Assembly (NCBI GenBank): GCA_025455065.1
Contig: JALONG010000019.1
Span: 1 to 64,000 of the forward strand
DNA: 64,000 bases
Source of the DNA: Candidatus Kapaibacterium sp.
Lineage (GTDB): Bacteria > Bacteroidota > Ignavibacteria > Kapaibacteriales > UBA4661
Direction: 5' to 3'
The notes beneath the pieces are model-generated. The model saw only the letters and a list, made by a program, of their open reading frames with translations, was not told where the DNA came from and did not search any database. Below are positions 44,387 through 54,469 of the stretch, piece by piece. Position 1 is the first letter of the stretch, and every line of letters starts with the position of its first letter. Made by a program: the position numbers and the translations under genes.

Positions 44387-46141
44387 ATGAAATTTCCCCG
44401 TTTACCTGACCTGCGCACCGCATCATACCTCACTCTCTCCGGCTTCCTGCTTGGTATCGGCTTTGCTCCGACGTGGCTTGGAATACTGGCATACTTAGGT
44501 TTCGTGCCGCTTTTGTTGGTGTTAGAGCGTACCGAAGGTGTCTCGCAAACACTTCGGCGCTTGTATTGGACATTTTTTGTGTTTCACGGTGTGAGTAATT
44601 GGTGGGTAAGTTCGTGGCAGCGCGAAGCAGACCCGTATCTCATGGCGGCAGGAATAGCGCTGTGGCTGGGACATCCGTTCTTTTTTGCCGTGCCGATGCT
44701 TGGCTATACCTTCATTCGGAAGCGCTTGGGACGCGCAGCAGCACTTGGTTTGTTGCCGTTTTTGTGGACGGCGTTTGAATGGTTGCATGGTTTGGGTGAA
44801 GCCTCGTACCCTTGGCAAGCGCTTGGTTACACGCAAATTTTTTACACGCCGCTTGTGCAAATCGCCGATGTGACGGGCGTTTGGGGGCTTTCCTTTGTGG
44901 TGGTGCTGTTCAACAGCCTTGCTGCTTGGTTGGTGTTCTCGGTTATAGCACAATCCATATCAGGCGAAACTCCGCTTGCCGTGCGTATCACAAAAGCCCT
45001 GTATTTGTGCCGTTTTCAGATTGTTTTGGGAATTGGTGTTCTGCTTGCGCTGCTTGGGTACGGTATGCTGCGGGTGCGGGATTTTTCTCACGACAAACTC
45101 TCGCAACGTCACGCTTTTACTCGCGTTGGGATAATTCAACCCAATATCAATCCTTGGGGAAAATGGCAAGGCAGCCCACAGGAACAGGTACTGTTGCACT
45201 TGCACTTAGCAGATTCGTTGAGGATGATTACGCAAAAAACAGTACAAAAAAGCACCACAGACACCGCATCAAACCTTGATTTCGTCCTTTGGAGCGAAAC
45301 CGCAATTCCCTACCGCATTTTGTTACCACAAAATTCTGCATTTTTGGAAATGCTGCGCCAGTGGACAGACAGCACGAAAACCGCCATTGTAAGCGGTTTA
45401 CCGAGCGATCGCCTGTACAAACGCCGTGCAGACGCGCCCCTTACGGCATCGGTTATTCCCCGAATGTTCGACACGATTTATGCGGAAAGTTTCAACTCCG
45501 CAATGGTACTTGCCCCGGGCAGCAATATCGCCCACAGCGACGTACTTACGCCGTATCCGCCCACGCTGCCGATTCATCGCAAAATGAAACTCACACCGCT
45601 CGCAGAGCGCGTACCTTACGCAGAAACCTTTGCCTTTGCCGTCAAAGCGCTGACGTGGGGCGTAGGCATTTCCGGTTGGGGTTTGGGGCGAGAGCAAAAG
45701 CCACTCCCGCTAGTGCGCGAAAAAGATACTGTACAAATCGGCATGGTCATTTGCATTGAATCCATTTATCCGGCGTTTGTGGCGGAATATGCCCGCAAAG
45801 GCGCGAATATCCTTGCTGTTATCACCAACGACGGTTGGTTTAATCACACGCCCGGACCCGAACAGCACTACATGATAGCAGCAATGAGGGCTGTGGAGAG
45901 TAAACGCTATGTGGTTCGCTGCGGCAATACGGGTATTTCGGGCGTTTTGACACCGCTTGGCACATCGCTTCACCGCACCACTATTGACACACAAGCCGTT
46001 CTCGCAGAAACAGTGCCGCTTTTGGATGAACAAACACTCTATGCGCACTTTGGTGATTGGCTTCCAGAAACGTCGTGTTTGCTGGTGTTGGTGGTGATTG
46101 TTTGGGCGTGGTGGAAGTTTCGGCACAATATTTCATCGTAG
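44387..46141 (+). CDS. lnt: Apolipoprotein N-acyltransferase
   Basis: A 584-aa inner-membrane protein that adds the third acyl chain to lipoproteins. It has N-terminal helices (about 12-260) followed by a nitrilase domain with the Glu of WSETAIPY, the Lys of KMKLTPLAERVPYAE and the Cys of MVICIESIYP forming the E-K-C triad, then TNDGWFNHTPGPEQH and VRCGNTGISG. ATG 44387 is chosen because upstream codons overlap a repeat. Several lipoprotein precursors in the window are its plausible substrates. Confidence 0.92.
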   Translation: MKFPRLPDLRTASYLTLSGFLLGIGFAPTWLGILAYLGFVPLLLVLERTEGVSQTLRRLYWTFFVFHGVSNWWVSSWQREADPYLMAAGIALWLGHPFFFAVPMLGYTFIRKRLGRAAALGLLPFLWTAFEWLHGLGEASYPWQALGYTQIFYTPLVQIADVTGVWGLSFVVVLFNSLAAWLVFSVIAQSISGETPLAVRITKALYLCRFQIVLGIGVLLALLGYGMLRVRDFSHDKLSQRHAFTRVGIIQPNINPWGKWQGSPQEQVLLHLHLADSLRMITQKTVQKSTTDTASNLDFVLWSETAIPYRILLPQNSAFLEMLRQWTDSTKTAIVSGLPSDRLYKRRADAPLTASVIPRMFDTIYAESFNSAMVLAPGSNIAHSDVLTPYPPTLPIHRKMKLTPLAERVPYAETFAFAVKALTWGVGISGWGLGREQKPLPLVREKDTVQIGMVICIESIYPAFVAEYARKGANILAVITNDGWFNHTPGPEQHYMIAAMRAVESKRYVVRCGNTGISGVLTPLGTSLHRTTIDTQAVLAETVPLLDEQTLYAHFGDWLPETSCLLVLVVIVWAWWKFRHNISS

Positions 46142-46244
46142 TACAACAGCATTGTAAAACGTCGTACAAAGTGGTAATTTTACCAACCTGTGAAGAAACC
46201 AGCTATTCTTCACAAAAGACCAATTTTCCACCCTTTCCCAAATC

Positions 46245-47363
46245 ATGGCACAACTCAGCACCAAGCGCGTTTTAAGCACACAGGAAGAAAAACTTGCTTC
46301 GTTGCGCAAGCAGCATAAAACTTTGCTGAAGCGCATTACGACGGAACGTAACAAACTTACACGCTTCAAAGACGAGATGCAACGCATTATGCAGTCTTCT
46401 TCGGGCTTGATGAGCAGTAAACTTCAGGCATTGCACAAAATACAGGCGGAGTTACAAGAAGTCTTGGAACAATGCGCCAAATCCAAGGTTTTTTCCAAAT
46501 CAGAGCGGAAAAACCTGCATTGGATGAAAGAAGATTTGCAAGATATGTTTGCCGATTTCGAGCAACCGCAAATGACCGAAGAAGAATTTGCCAAGTTTGT
46601 TCGTGAGCAGGCGGAAGAACGTGAGCGCATGGGGTTCGATTTTTTCAATCACTTCGCACCACCCGTGCCGGAAGAGCAGCAACGCAGTATTCGTGAGGTC
46701 TATAAGCGGCTTGCAGTGAAATTTCATCCCGACAAAGCAAGCGGCAATCCGGCACTCGAAAAGCGCTTCCATGCGATTATGCAACGTATCAATACTGCTT
46801 ACCAACACGGCGACATAGCAGATTTGCTGGCTGTGGAGGCGGAATATGCCGAACTTGAAGATATTCTGAGCGGCGAAGATGCTCCTTTGCGCGACCTCGT
46901 AGAGCAAGAAATAGAGCGCCTCCGCGCTGAACTCGACCTTTGTCAATCACAACTTGAACGCCTAAAATCAGAACGCAAAAGCGTGGAACGCACTCAAGAA
47001 GGAAAACTTGTCAAAGACTTCCAAAAAGCCGTGAAAGTAGGCATTGATCCCATGGAAGAAATGACACGCGACCTTGATCACACTATCAATGAACTCACCT
47101 TTCAAAAAGAGCTTTATGAGCGCCTTTTGAAGGGCGAAATCAGCAAAGAAGAGTTTGAACACGAGGCAGAAAAGCACATACAAGGCAACTTCGTACCGGA
47201 TATGGACGAAATAAGCGCCGATGAGTTTTTCAGTATGCTTGAAGACCTCAGTGCAGAATTTTTCCAAGAAATGGAGCGCGACGCACGGAGAAGTAAAAAC
47301 AAGAGCGTACACGATTCTAAGCCATCTCCGGGTGCTTCCCGTAAAACTTCCAAACGCTCATGA
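46245..47363 (+). CDS. Coiled-coil protein with an internal J domain
   Basis: A 372-aa, highly charged protein. Residues 145-200 form a J domain (IREVYKRLAVKFHPDKASGNPALEKRFHAIMQRINTAYQ) with the HPD tripeptide at 161-163, so it may stimulate a DnaK-type Hsp70. The flanks (1-130 and 215-350) are predicted coiled coils rich in Lys, Glu and Gln. There is no zinc finger or client-binding domain of DnaJ. It overlaps truA by 4 nt, so the two are probably translated together. The job is unknown beyond that. Confidence 0.75.
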   Translation: MAQLSTKRVLSTQEEKLASLRKQHKTLLKRITTERNKLTRFKDEMQRIMQSSSGLMSSKLQALHKIQAELQEVLEQCAKSKVFSKSERKNLHWMKEDLQDMFADFEQPQMTEEEFAKFVREQAEERERMGFDFFNHFAPPVPEEQQRSIREVYKRLAVKFHPDKASGNPALEKRFHAIMQRINTAYQHGDIADLLAVEAEYAELEDILSGEDAPLRDLVEQEIERLRAELDLCQSQLERLKSERKSVERTQEGKLVKDFQKAVKVGIDPMEEMTRDLDHTINELTFQKELYERLLKGEISKEEFEHEAEKHIQGNFVPDMDEISADEFFSMLEDLSAEFFQEMERDARRSKNKSVHDSKPSPGASRKTSKRS

Positions 47364-48142
47364 TACAAGAAGGTATGCAGCGTTGCGCACTGTTGATTGA
47401 ATACGACGGGCTGGAATATGCGGGCTGGCAGCGTCAAACTAATGCTTTGACGGTGCAGGAAGTCTTAGAGCGAGGAATTGAGCGGATTGTGGGCGTTCCC
47501 GTCAATGTTATCAGCGCAGGGCGCACCGATGCGGGTGTGCATGGCTTTGGACAGGTCGCTCACGTGGATGTGCCGGAAACGTGCCGCATTAGCGATGTAA
47601 GACTTGCCAAAGCGTTTAATTCATGCCTTCCGAGAGATGTTAGGGTACGTGCAGCAAAGCGCGTTTCGGGGAATTTTCATGCTCGGTTTCAGGCTACGCG
47701 CCGTGAATATCGCTATACGCTCACCAATCATTATTCCGTGTTCCGTCGCCGTTATGCTTGGCAACAAACGCTGGCTTTCGACGCATCAATGCTCAATTCC
47801 GCCGCAGAAATTTTTCTTGGGAAACACGATTTTACCTCGTTTTCAAAGCTGAATCACGACACAGAATCCTACATCTGCGCTGTGGAAGAGGCACGCTGGA
47901 ATGAGGTGGAAAGCGGTGTGTGGCACTTTCATGTTGCCGCAGACCGCTTTGTCTATGGCATGGTGCGTTCACTCGTTGGAGCAATGATGGATGCGGCTTT
48001 GCACAAAGTCACCCCTGATGACCTCCGCGAAGCATTAGAACACAAAGAACGCTCTTTGCGCACAACTCCCTTAGCGCCCGCACAGGGTCTTGTTCTGTGG
48101 CGGGTGCAGTATGATGATGACCCGTTTGCGGGTTTGTGGTGA
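47360..48142 (+). CDS. truA: tRNA pseudouridine(38-40) synthase TruA
   Basis: A 260-aa enzyme that isomerises uridines 38-40 in the tRNA anticodon stem. It has EYDGLEYAGWQRQ at the start, the catalytic ISAGRTDAGVHGFGQVAHVD (Asp about 57), NARFQATRREYRYTL-like FHARFQATRREYRY, and a C-terminal YGMVRSLVGAMMDAALHK. ATG 47360 overlaps the upstream stop by 4 nt; ATG 47375 is an alternative. It is convergent with the AddB-like gene (37-nt gap). Confidence 0.94.
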   Translation: MIQEGMQRCALLIEYDGLEYAGWQRQTNALTVQEVLERGIERIVGVPVNVISAGRTDAGVHGFGQVAHVDVPETCRISDVRLAKAFNSCLPRDVRVRAAKRVSGNFHARFQATRREYRYTLTNHYSVFRRRYAWQQTLAFDASMLNSAAEIFLGKHDFTSFSKLNHDTESYICAVEEARWNEVESGVWHFHVAADRFVYGMVRSLVGAMMDAALHKVTPDDLREALEHKERSLRTTPLAPAQGLVLWRVQYDDDPFAGLW

Positions 48143-48179
48143 TTGTTGTGGGAAACAATGACCACACCACTGCCAACCC

Positions 48180-51100
48180 TTACTGCATCTCGCTTACACG
48201 GCATACAGGCTTAAAATCGCAATACTCACACGGTACAAAACCGCCCCGTTTCTGCGGTTCGACCGGAAAATATCCGTTGCCGATGTGTGTAGCATATTCC
48301 GAAGCCTTTTCTGTGGAATGGTCTATCATAGAACGCATGGTTTCTGCATCGGCGACTGTTCCACCGTTTTTTGTTTGTCGCTCCGGTGCAAGCGGTGATT
48401 CTTTGGGAAGCAGCACAAAACTGTGTGTTTCTGCGTCTTCGCCGCGTTTTGCCGTTTTGGGGGAAAGGATGTAATACACTGCTCCGGCAGTCTCCGTCTC
48501 AATCCCGTAGCCCTCACGAAGCATCTGCTCCGCAGCCACGCTGTAAAGCGGCATTTGAAGCGACAGTCCTTTTTTGATGTCGCCGTTTGTTGCCACACTC
48601 GCACCACTTTTATAATCACCAACCATGATTTGATGAGGCTTGTCAGGCGTTTCGCTTGGTAAAATTTCAATGCGGTCTATTTTTCCGTGCAAGCGCACAT
48701 TCTCCGCCAATTCCACATTCCCCAGCGCACTTTTCAGTTCGCCAAACGCAAATTCAAACAGCGCCGGGGCAAATAACCATGCGGCTTTTCCGTCCTTCCC
48801 TTCCGCACGTGCTAATTCACTGTCCAGCCAAATATCAAGTTTTCCGCGTCGGGTGTACTCTTGGTTGCTTGGTTCTTGGTTGCTCGGTTCTTGGTTGCTT
48901 GGGGCTTGGAGATTTTGTTCTTGGTTGTTTGGGGCTTGGGGGATTGGAATTTGCCCTAAAATTGCTTCACGGTCGAGGTCGAAAAATGGATGGTCGAAGC
49001 GAATAACCTTCAATTCCTCCTCAGCGATGGAGTGCAGCAAACGGCGATATCGCTCACGTTCCGACGCTTCCAACTGCACCGTTATAAGGTCCGGCAACCC
49101 TGATTGTATCGGCTTTACGACAAACGCTGTTTCGCGCTGCTCTTGCTGCAATTCTTGATAAAATTTGTACAAAATACGGTGCAGAAGCGAACCGCTTTCT
49201 AACGGCGAAAGCGACGTATCGTATTCCTGAATTTCCCGCAAACGCAGTGTTTTCGCGGCAAAGAACTGATACGGGCATTTCGCGTACTGTTCCAACGCCG
49301 AAATCGAATACGCCGTTTTTGCCAAACGCTCACCCTCCACATGAACATCTTTTGCCGCCGTTTCGCTCTGGGAAAGCACCGCGTCTAAATGCTCCCGAAC
49401 CCGCATGAGTGCTGCTTTTGCGTCCTCTCGTTCCATTTCTCCCACAAATGCTTCTATCACCTGAGAACGCTCTTCCGGCAAGGCTTTCACGTACTTCAGA
49501 GCTGCCGCCCTCACCGTTTCTTCTTCGGAAGCAAGCCCGAAAAGAGAGGAATGAAGCCAAGGTTCTAGGTCATTGGTTACTTGGTCATTGCTTGCTTGGT
49601 TACTTGGGGCTTGGGGGCTTGGTGTAGGGCGCATGGATGCTTGTGAGGCGGTGAGGCGCAATTCTTGACTGACGACGCAGCCTGCTTCTTGAAGCGAGGT
49701 GATTTTGAGCAGCGCATCCACAAACGATGAGCGCGTGAGGTCGTCGCCGTTGTCGGCGCGGGACGGATAGGTGATAAACACACGCTTTCCGCCGGATTCC
49801 AAGAGCGGCGCGTTGTTGGTGAGCGCTTGGTAAAACTGCACCCGCTCTTTGCGCAAAAAGCGTTCTTCGGAATCAACCAATTCTTTGCCCAAAAACGTCT
49901 CCGGCACATAGCGTCCGGGAAATTCGCCGTCCACCGCACCACAAATCACCGTTAGCCGAAACGGCACACCGCGAATCTGCTCCGCAGCCGTTACCGTAAC
50001 ACCGTAACCCAATTTCTCCCGCACCTGATACCGCCCGCTTCGGACGGCTGTTCGGAGGCGCTCAATGTATTCTTCCAATGAGCGTGGTCGCTCTGGCGGA
50101 AGGCTTGTGTTGGCACGGTGTGCGCGGGTGTCGCGCTCTTGCAAAATGGCGGTGAACTCTTCCAAAATTTTCAGAAATGAAGCCAGCGCACGTGCATCTT
50201 TTTCAACTTCCTCTTCAAGGCTGAGAAATTCGGTCATGCGCTTGGCATTGGAATCGGATTGTCCCTCCGAGGCAAGTCCCCGTGCGTGGTTGTGGAAAGC
50301 GACGATTTGGTCGTGGACACGCAATTTTGCCAAAATTGCATCGTTGATAAATTCTGAAAACTCACGTGGTGTGAGTTGTGATTGTTCTTCGGGAAACAGC
50401 GCCAGAAGTGCCGTAAAATCTCGCTTGGCGAGTTCAATTTCTTCGATAAAACGGCGTGTTTCGGCAAGTTCGTCGCGGTCGGCATTTTGGTCGCGGTTCA
50501 GCATAATTTCCCGTTTCGACAAATACGCCAAACGGCTGTCCATGCGGCGCTGCCACTGCGTTTTGCCGTCGCGCCCGAAGCGCCGTCCGCCGCTAATGCG
50601 CAAGCGCCCTGCGACGGTAAACAGATTCGCCGCATTCAGCGGAGCATATTTTTTGTAGCCGCGCTCTTTGCGCTCGAAGCGTAAATACGGGCTTTGCAAG
50701 GCACGATTCACATCCTCGCGTTTGTAACCATACAGCAACATATCCAGCACGGCAAAGACCGCCGTTACGACAGGTGATTTTTCCAACGGGAAACGGTCAG
50801 TAATGTTTGCGGGAATGTCATAGAGCGCAAACATCTCGCGGAAAAGGCTTGAATACTGCTCCGGTTGGCGCATGACCACGCACATTTCCGCAAGCGGGAT
50901 ATTTTCTTTTAGCGCAAAATATCGCAGAAGTTTCGCAATGGAGCGCACTTCATCGGCACGATTGTCGAAGGCAACAATGCGCACCGCGTCGTTAAAGCCT
51001 TCGTGACGAATATCTTCCTCCGTGTTGAAGAGCCAACGGCGTAAATACGAGGCTTTCGGGAGATGTTCTTCGCGGCGCTCTTTGAAACGGTCATTGGCTG

Positions 51101-52049
51101 CGGTATCGGTCGTGAAGGCGGTGTAACGCGGAACAAGCGAGATTTCATCAGGGGTTTTGCCATCTTTTTCGGCAACGGGTTTTCCCGAAAACCCTTGCAG
51201 CGACGCGACGGTATCTTGTAAACCGCCAAAAAGCGGACCATTCGCATCGGAATAATCCAGAATAATGCGGCTGTGAAAAGGAGCATAATACAAAGCAGCA
51301 AGGAAGCGCTCTTCAGGCTTTTTGAATTCCGTAAAACCGTCCAGCACAAGCGTTGTTGCATTTGGCAAAACAGTCTTCCAAGCCACTTCGATACTTGATT
51401 CTGTGCGAAGGTTCGGTGTGCCGTGTTCTTTGGTGAGGCTGTCGGTAATGAGCGTCAGCAATTTGGGGTAATCCGTCACAGCATCACCCAAGGTGCGCTC
51501 GTAGCTTTCGTAGAGCGTGGCAATATCTGCCAAACGGCGCGGGTCGGTTACATCGCTGCCGGGTCCTAAGCCGCTTGCCATCAGGTCTGCGCGAAGGGAT
51601 TTGGGAGTGATGCCGTCTTCTTTCAATCCCAAGATGATGCTTTGCAAGCGCTCCAACACTGCCGGAGAAATAGCTTGAAATCTGCTTCCGCCGCTTGTAA
51701 AAAAGGTCATATCGCGCCTGCACCGCTCCGACGCTTCTTCCATAATGGCAGCCGTGAGCGCTTCGCTCGCCAAGTGCGGCTGCGCATTTCCCAAGAGCAG
51801 ATTCGCCAAATGCCGCACAAAACCTTCCAGCGTGAAGATTTGCACATCGGAAACAGGCTTGCCTGTTTGTCCAAAAACCGCCCGCGTAATGGAGCGCCGC
51901 AAAAGACGTACTCTGCGCCCTGTGGGAACGATACAAACGACGGATTGAAGCGCTTCGTGAGCATTGGCAGCAATTTCCTGCTCCAAGATAACCTCAAGCG
52001 GCGCATCAAGGTCAAAGCGGGACGGGCGGCGGTTGTGGAGGACGTACAT
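48180..52049 (-). CDS. AddB/RexB-like PD-(D/E)XK nuclease with C-terminal Fe-S cysteines
   Basis: A 1289-aa protein in the AddB family of helicase-nuclease subunits for double-strand-break repair. The N-terminal half has weak helicase-like blocks (IVPTGRRVRLL start), and the C-terminal region from about 920 is a PD-(D/E)XK domain: SISALEQYAKCPYQFFAAKTLRLRE at the start, YKSG within IMVGDYKSGAS, and the terminal CEYCDFKPVC that with an earlier Cys makes an Fe-S cluster site. Two Asn/Gln-rich inserts (NQEPSNQ type) interrupt the C-terminal half. No AddA partner is adjacent. ATG 52049 is preferred to the 9-codon longer start. Confidence 0.8.
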   Translation of the reverse strand: MYVLHNRRPSRFDLDAPLEVILEQEIAANAHEALQSVVCIVPTGRRVRLLRRSITRAVFGQTGKPVSDVQIFTLEGFVRHLANLLLGNAQPHLASEALTAAIMEEASERCRRDMTFFTSGGSRFQAISPAVLERLQSIILGLKEDGITPKSLRADLMASGLGPGSDVTDPRRLADIATLYESYERTLGDAVTDYPKLLTLITDSLTKEHGTPNLRTESSIEVAWKTVLPNATTLVLDGFTEFKKPEERFLAALYYAPFHSRIILDYSDANGPLFGGLQDTVASLQGFSGKPVAEKDGKTPDEISLVPRYTAFTTDTAANDRFKERREEHLPKASYLRRWLFNTEEDIRHEGFNDAVRIVAFDNRADEVRSIAKLLRYFALKENIPLAEMCVVMRQPEQYSSLFREMFALYDIPANITDRFPLEKSPVVTAVFAVLDMLLYGYKREDVNRALQSPYLRFERKERGYKKYAPLNAANLFTVAGRLRISGGRRFGRDGKTQWQRRMDSRLAYLSKREIMLNRDQNADRDELAETRRFIEEIELAKRDFTALLALFPEEQSQLTPREFSEFINDAILAKLRVHDQIVAFHNHARGLASEGQSDSNAKRMTEFLSLEEEVEKDARALASFLKILEEFTAILQERDTRAHRANTSLPPERPRSLEEYIERLRTAVRSGRYQVREKLGYGVTVTAAEQIRGVPFRLTVICGAVDGEFPGRYVPETFLGKELVDSEERFLRKERVQFYQALTNNAPLLESGGKRVFITYPSRADNGDDLTRSSFVDALLKITSLQEAGCVVSQELRLTASQASMRPTPSPQAPSNQASNDQVTNDLEPWLHSSLFGLASEEETVRAAALKYVKALPEERSQVIEAFVGEMEREDAKAALMRVREHLDAVLSQSETAAKDVHVEGERLAKTAYSISALEQYAKCPYQFFAAKTLRLREIQEYDTSLSPLESGSLLHRILYKFYQELQQEQRETAFVVKPIQSGLPDLITVQLEASERERYRRLLHSIAEEELKVIRFDHPFFDLDREAILGQIPIPQAPNNQEQNLQAPSNQEPSNQEPSNQEYTRRGKLDIWLDSELARAEGKDGKAAWLFAPALFEFAFGELKSALGNVELAENVRLHGKIDRIEILPSETPDKPHQIMVGDYKSGASVATNGDIKKGLSLQMPLYSVAAEQMLREGYGIETETAGAVYYILSPKTAKRGEDAETHSFVLLPKESPLAPERQTKNGGTVADAETMRSMIDHSTEKASEYATHIGNGYFPVEPQKRGGFVPCEYCDFKPVCRVSEMQ
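48861..48945 (-). repeat. 15-nt tandem-like repeat inside the AddB-like gene
   Basis: Units of about 15 nt encode (N)QEPS repeats, read as QAPNNQEQNLQAPSNQEP and onward. A related low-complexity stretch at about 49575-49622 encodes PQAPSNQASNDQVTND. Both use the same CTTGGTT-rich DNA. Confidence 0.6.
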
Positions 52050-52113
52050 AGAAAGTAGAAAAAGGGTGATTGTCAATGCCTAATTCTTGCCGTTAACATT
52101 GTTGTTTGTAAGC

Positions 52114-53217
52114 CTACGTCCGCGCACGCAGCAAATTCGCCATGCCTGCCAGAAGGAAGACACAATGCGGTGCTGCAGCCGCTAATGCCGGAGGCATATC
52201 ACCCGCCAGCCCTAACGTTTGCCCAATGCGAATACAGGCAATGTACAAAAACGCAATCACAATCGCCATGCTTATTTCGAGTGCAAGCCCCGCTTTGCGC
52301 TGTCCGCCGGAAATTGGTATGCCGAAAAGCATCACGATAAAATTTGCAAAGGGCAAAATGTGTTCTCCCCAGTAGGCAATACGCTGTTGCCGCACATCTT
52401 TCCCGCCACGCTCGGAAGCATCAATGTATTCCCGCAATTCGGGGAACGTCATCTCATTGGTATTACGCTGGAATTGCATGAGAAGACGCGGCGTGGTGTT
52501 GGTTTTGAGCGTTACGCTGGGTTGAATGCTGACAGTGGGATGAACACGAAAATCAGGATTGAAGCGGTGTTCGGAGACATTGGTTAATTGCCACAGATTT
52601 TTCACCGTGTCGTAATTGCACGTGCCGGCATATATCCGCCAGACAAGGCGTGGTTGCTTCTCTGAGGAGTATTCTTCCAATCTCCAATTTGAGCCTGTTT
52701 TTGTTACGTCGTCGTAAAAGCCGATGATGAGATTGCGTTGCGGTGTGTCGCGCATATAGACGTTGTACACGGTCGTTTCTACGCGCCCTTTACCTAATGC
52801 TTTGCGTTCAAACTCAGCTTTGAAGCGGTTTGCGCGAGGCACAACCCATCCGTCGAAATAAAATTGCCCACCGGAAATAATCAACCCAATCACCAACAAC
52901 GGCAGGAGAATACGATAAAGGCTTAATCCGCCGGCTTTCATCGCGGTTAATTCATTCAGTGTCGAAAATCGCCCCATCGTAAAAAGGCTGGAAAGCAGCA
53001 TTGCAACAGGTGTCGTGAGCTTGATGATTTCCGGTAGATAGTTAAGGTAAAAAAGCGCGATGTGCTGTGGTGGGGTTTTGCGGTCTAAAAAGCCATCTAG
53101 ATTTTCCAGCAAGTGCACGATGACAAATAATATACACAGTCCCAACATCCCAAACAGCAGCGTCATCATAAACTGCCGCACAACGTACCAATCCAGCTTT
53201 TTGATGATGTTGCTCAT
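52114..53217 (-). CDS. LptF/LptG family permease (YjgP/YjgQ)
   Basis: A 367-aa membrane component of the LPS transport ABC complex. It has helices at the N-terminus (VVRQFMMTLLFGMLGLCILFVIVHLLEN, IALFYLNYLPEIIKLTTPVAMLL), a periplasmic beta-rich domain in the middle (about 120-270), and three C-terminal helices with FGIPISGGQRKAGLALEISMAIVIAFLYI. LptG and LptF cannot be separated with confidence here. It does not lie beside an lptB gene. ATG 53217 is chosen as the start of the conserved N-terminal domain. Confidence 0.9.
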   Translation of the reverse strand: MSNIIKKLDWYVVRQFMMTLLFGMLGLCILFVIVHLLENLDGFLDRKTPPQHIALFYLNYLPEIIKLTTPVAMLLSSLFTMGRFSTLNELTAMKAGGLSLYRILLPLLVIGLIISGGQFYFDGWVVPRANRFKAEFERKALGKGRVETTVYNVYMRDTPQRNLIIGFYDDVTKTGSNWRLEEYSSEKQPRLVWRIYAGTCNYDTVKNLWQLTNVSEHRFNPDFRVHPTVSIQPSVTLKTNTTPRLLMQFQRNTNEMTFPELREYIDASERGGKDVRQQRIAYWGEHILPFANFIVMLFGIPISGGQRKAGLALEISMAIVIAFLYIACIRIGQTLGLAGDMPPALAAAAPHCVFLLAGMANLLRART

Positions 53218-53339
53218 AAGGTTTTGAGGAAACAATTGTTACAAAAACATACTCTGCACGTAACAAAAATGTCTGCACCATAACGACAAACGTAGTGGAA
53301 CAGACACTTAAATTTTTGACGTTATTTGCTCAACTATAC

Positions 53340-54401
53340 TTACTCCGCTTCGCGGTTTTCCGTCAGCGCTTTATTCGTTGCAAGGCGCTTGGTTAAGCCA
53401 AGAACGGCATTAACGTAAGCGTCGCTGTGGTTGTAGTTATAGACAGCACGCTGTTGTGATTTTTTACTTTTGTTCCAACCCGCATCGCTCAGATAATGCC
53501 CAATGCTGTGTGCTGCGTCGCGGACATCGAAAAGATTCACCGTGCCGTCAGCGTTGCCATCAACAGCCAATTTCAAATAACTTGACGGCAAAAATTGGGA
53601 AAGCCCGAAAGCGCCTGCCCATGAGCCACGCAAATCCAAAACAGCTTTAGCATTGGCTTTGTACATGGTTTGCAGCGCCAGAAGTTCACCAATCGCCCAT
53701 GCTGCCTTGCGTTGAGACTTTTCTTCGATTTTTTTCTCAATTTCCAACCATGCTTCTTCAGTACCTTCAAACTCAGCTTTTAAGCGGTCTTTGTTCTTTT
53801 GGAGGTACTGCGGCTGCGTAACGAGGGCAAAACTGAGATACACACTCGGAACATGGTAATTGCCCAAAAAGTCGCCAAAACGTGTTTCTACCCACATAAT
53901 TGAGGTAATTGCTTCTTTGGGAACGTTGTATTTGCGCTCTGCGGCGGTGAGTAACGAATCATTAGCCGTCAAAAATTCGGAAGATTTTCTGAGCGCAATG
54001 TCATCGTAGGCGTATTGGTAAGCCTTTGGCGGAGTCTTGGGTTCGGGCGGCTTAGGTTTGACGGGAACGTTGATTTTCGTGAGTTTTTCGTAAAATGCTG
54101 TGTTTGCGCTATTGACGATTGTTTTGACGAACTGCGGCTCTGCGCCTTGTGCCAAAAGCTGTTCCATCACCGGCAAGAAGAGTTTTTCGTTGGCACTCAT
54201 TGTCGCCGTATCCGCGATAATGCTGGTAATAGTGGCTGTGCCGCGAGTGGAAGCAACCGTCGGCTGCGGTGTGAAAGGGTCAAAAATAAGCATCATTGCT
54301 GCTGCGGAAGCAAGTGTGCAGGCGGCTCCGGCAACAGCATATTTCCGCCAGCGCGGTACAAAGCGCTTTTGAATTTCGGATGAATCGGTGAGGGGCTGCA
54401 T
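53340..54401 (-). CDS. MltB-like lytic murein transglycosylase
   Basis: A 353-aa exported enzyme: a hydrophobic segment at about 20-45 acts as signal anchor, followed by an SLT_2 (MltB) domain. Catalytic Glu lies in SIMWVETRFGDFLGNYHVPS, and the later block AWAIGELLALQTMY, SWAGAFGLSQFLPSSYLKLAVDGNADGTVNLFDVRDAAHSIGHYLSDAGW matches MltB. It cleaves peptidoglycan to 1,6-anhydro-muropeptides in the periplasm. Upstream of ATG 54401 lies a stretch of about 68 nt to purN. Confidence 0.9.
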   Translation of the reverse strand: MQPLTDSSEIQKRFVPRWRKYAVAGAACTLASAAAMMLIFDPFTPQPTVASTRGTATITSIIADTATMSANEKLFLPVMEQLLAQGAEPQFVKTIVNSANTAFYEKLTKINVPVKPKPPEPKTPPKAYQYAYDDIALRKSSEFLTANDSLLTAAERKYNVPKEAITSIMWVETRFGDFLGNYHVPSVYLSFALVTQPQYLQKNKDRLKAEFEGTEEAWLEIEKKIEEKSQRKAAWAIGELLALQTMYKANAKAVLDLRGSWAGAFGLSQFLPSSYLKLAVDGNADGTVNLFDVRDAAHSIGHYLSDAGWNKSKKSQQRAVYNYNHSDAYVNAVLGLTKRLATNKALTENREAE

Positions 54402-54469
54402 AGCGGCTTCCTTTCTGGGTTCGAGGGGAACAATCGAAAAAAACGTTTCGGAAAAATGTTCGGGAAGAT

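Noticed and set aside
48861-48945. CRISPR or VNTR outside genes
   Set aside because: The repeats lie in frame inside the AddB-like gene and encode Asn/Gln-rich loops.
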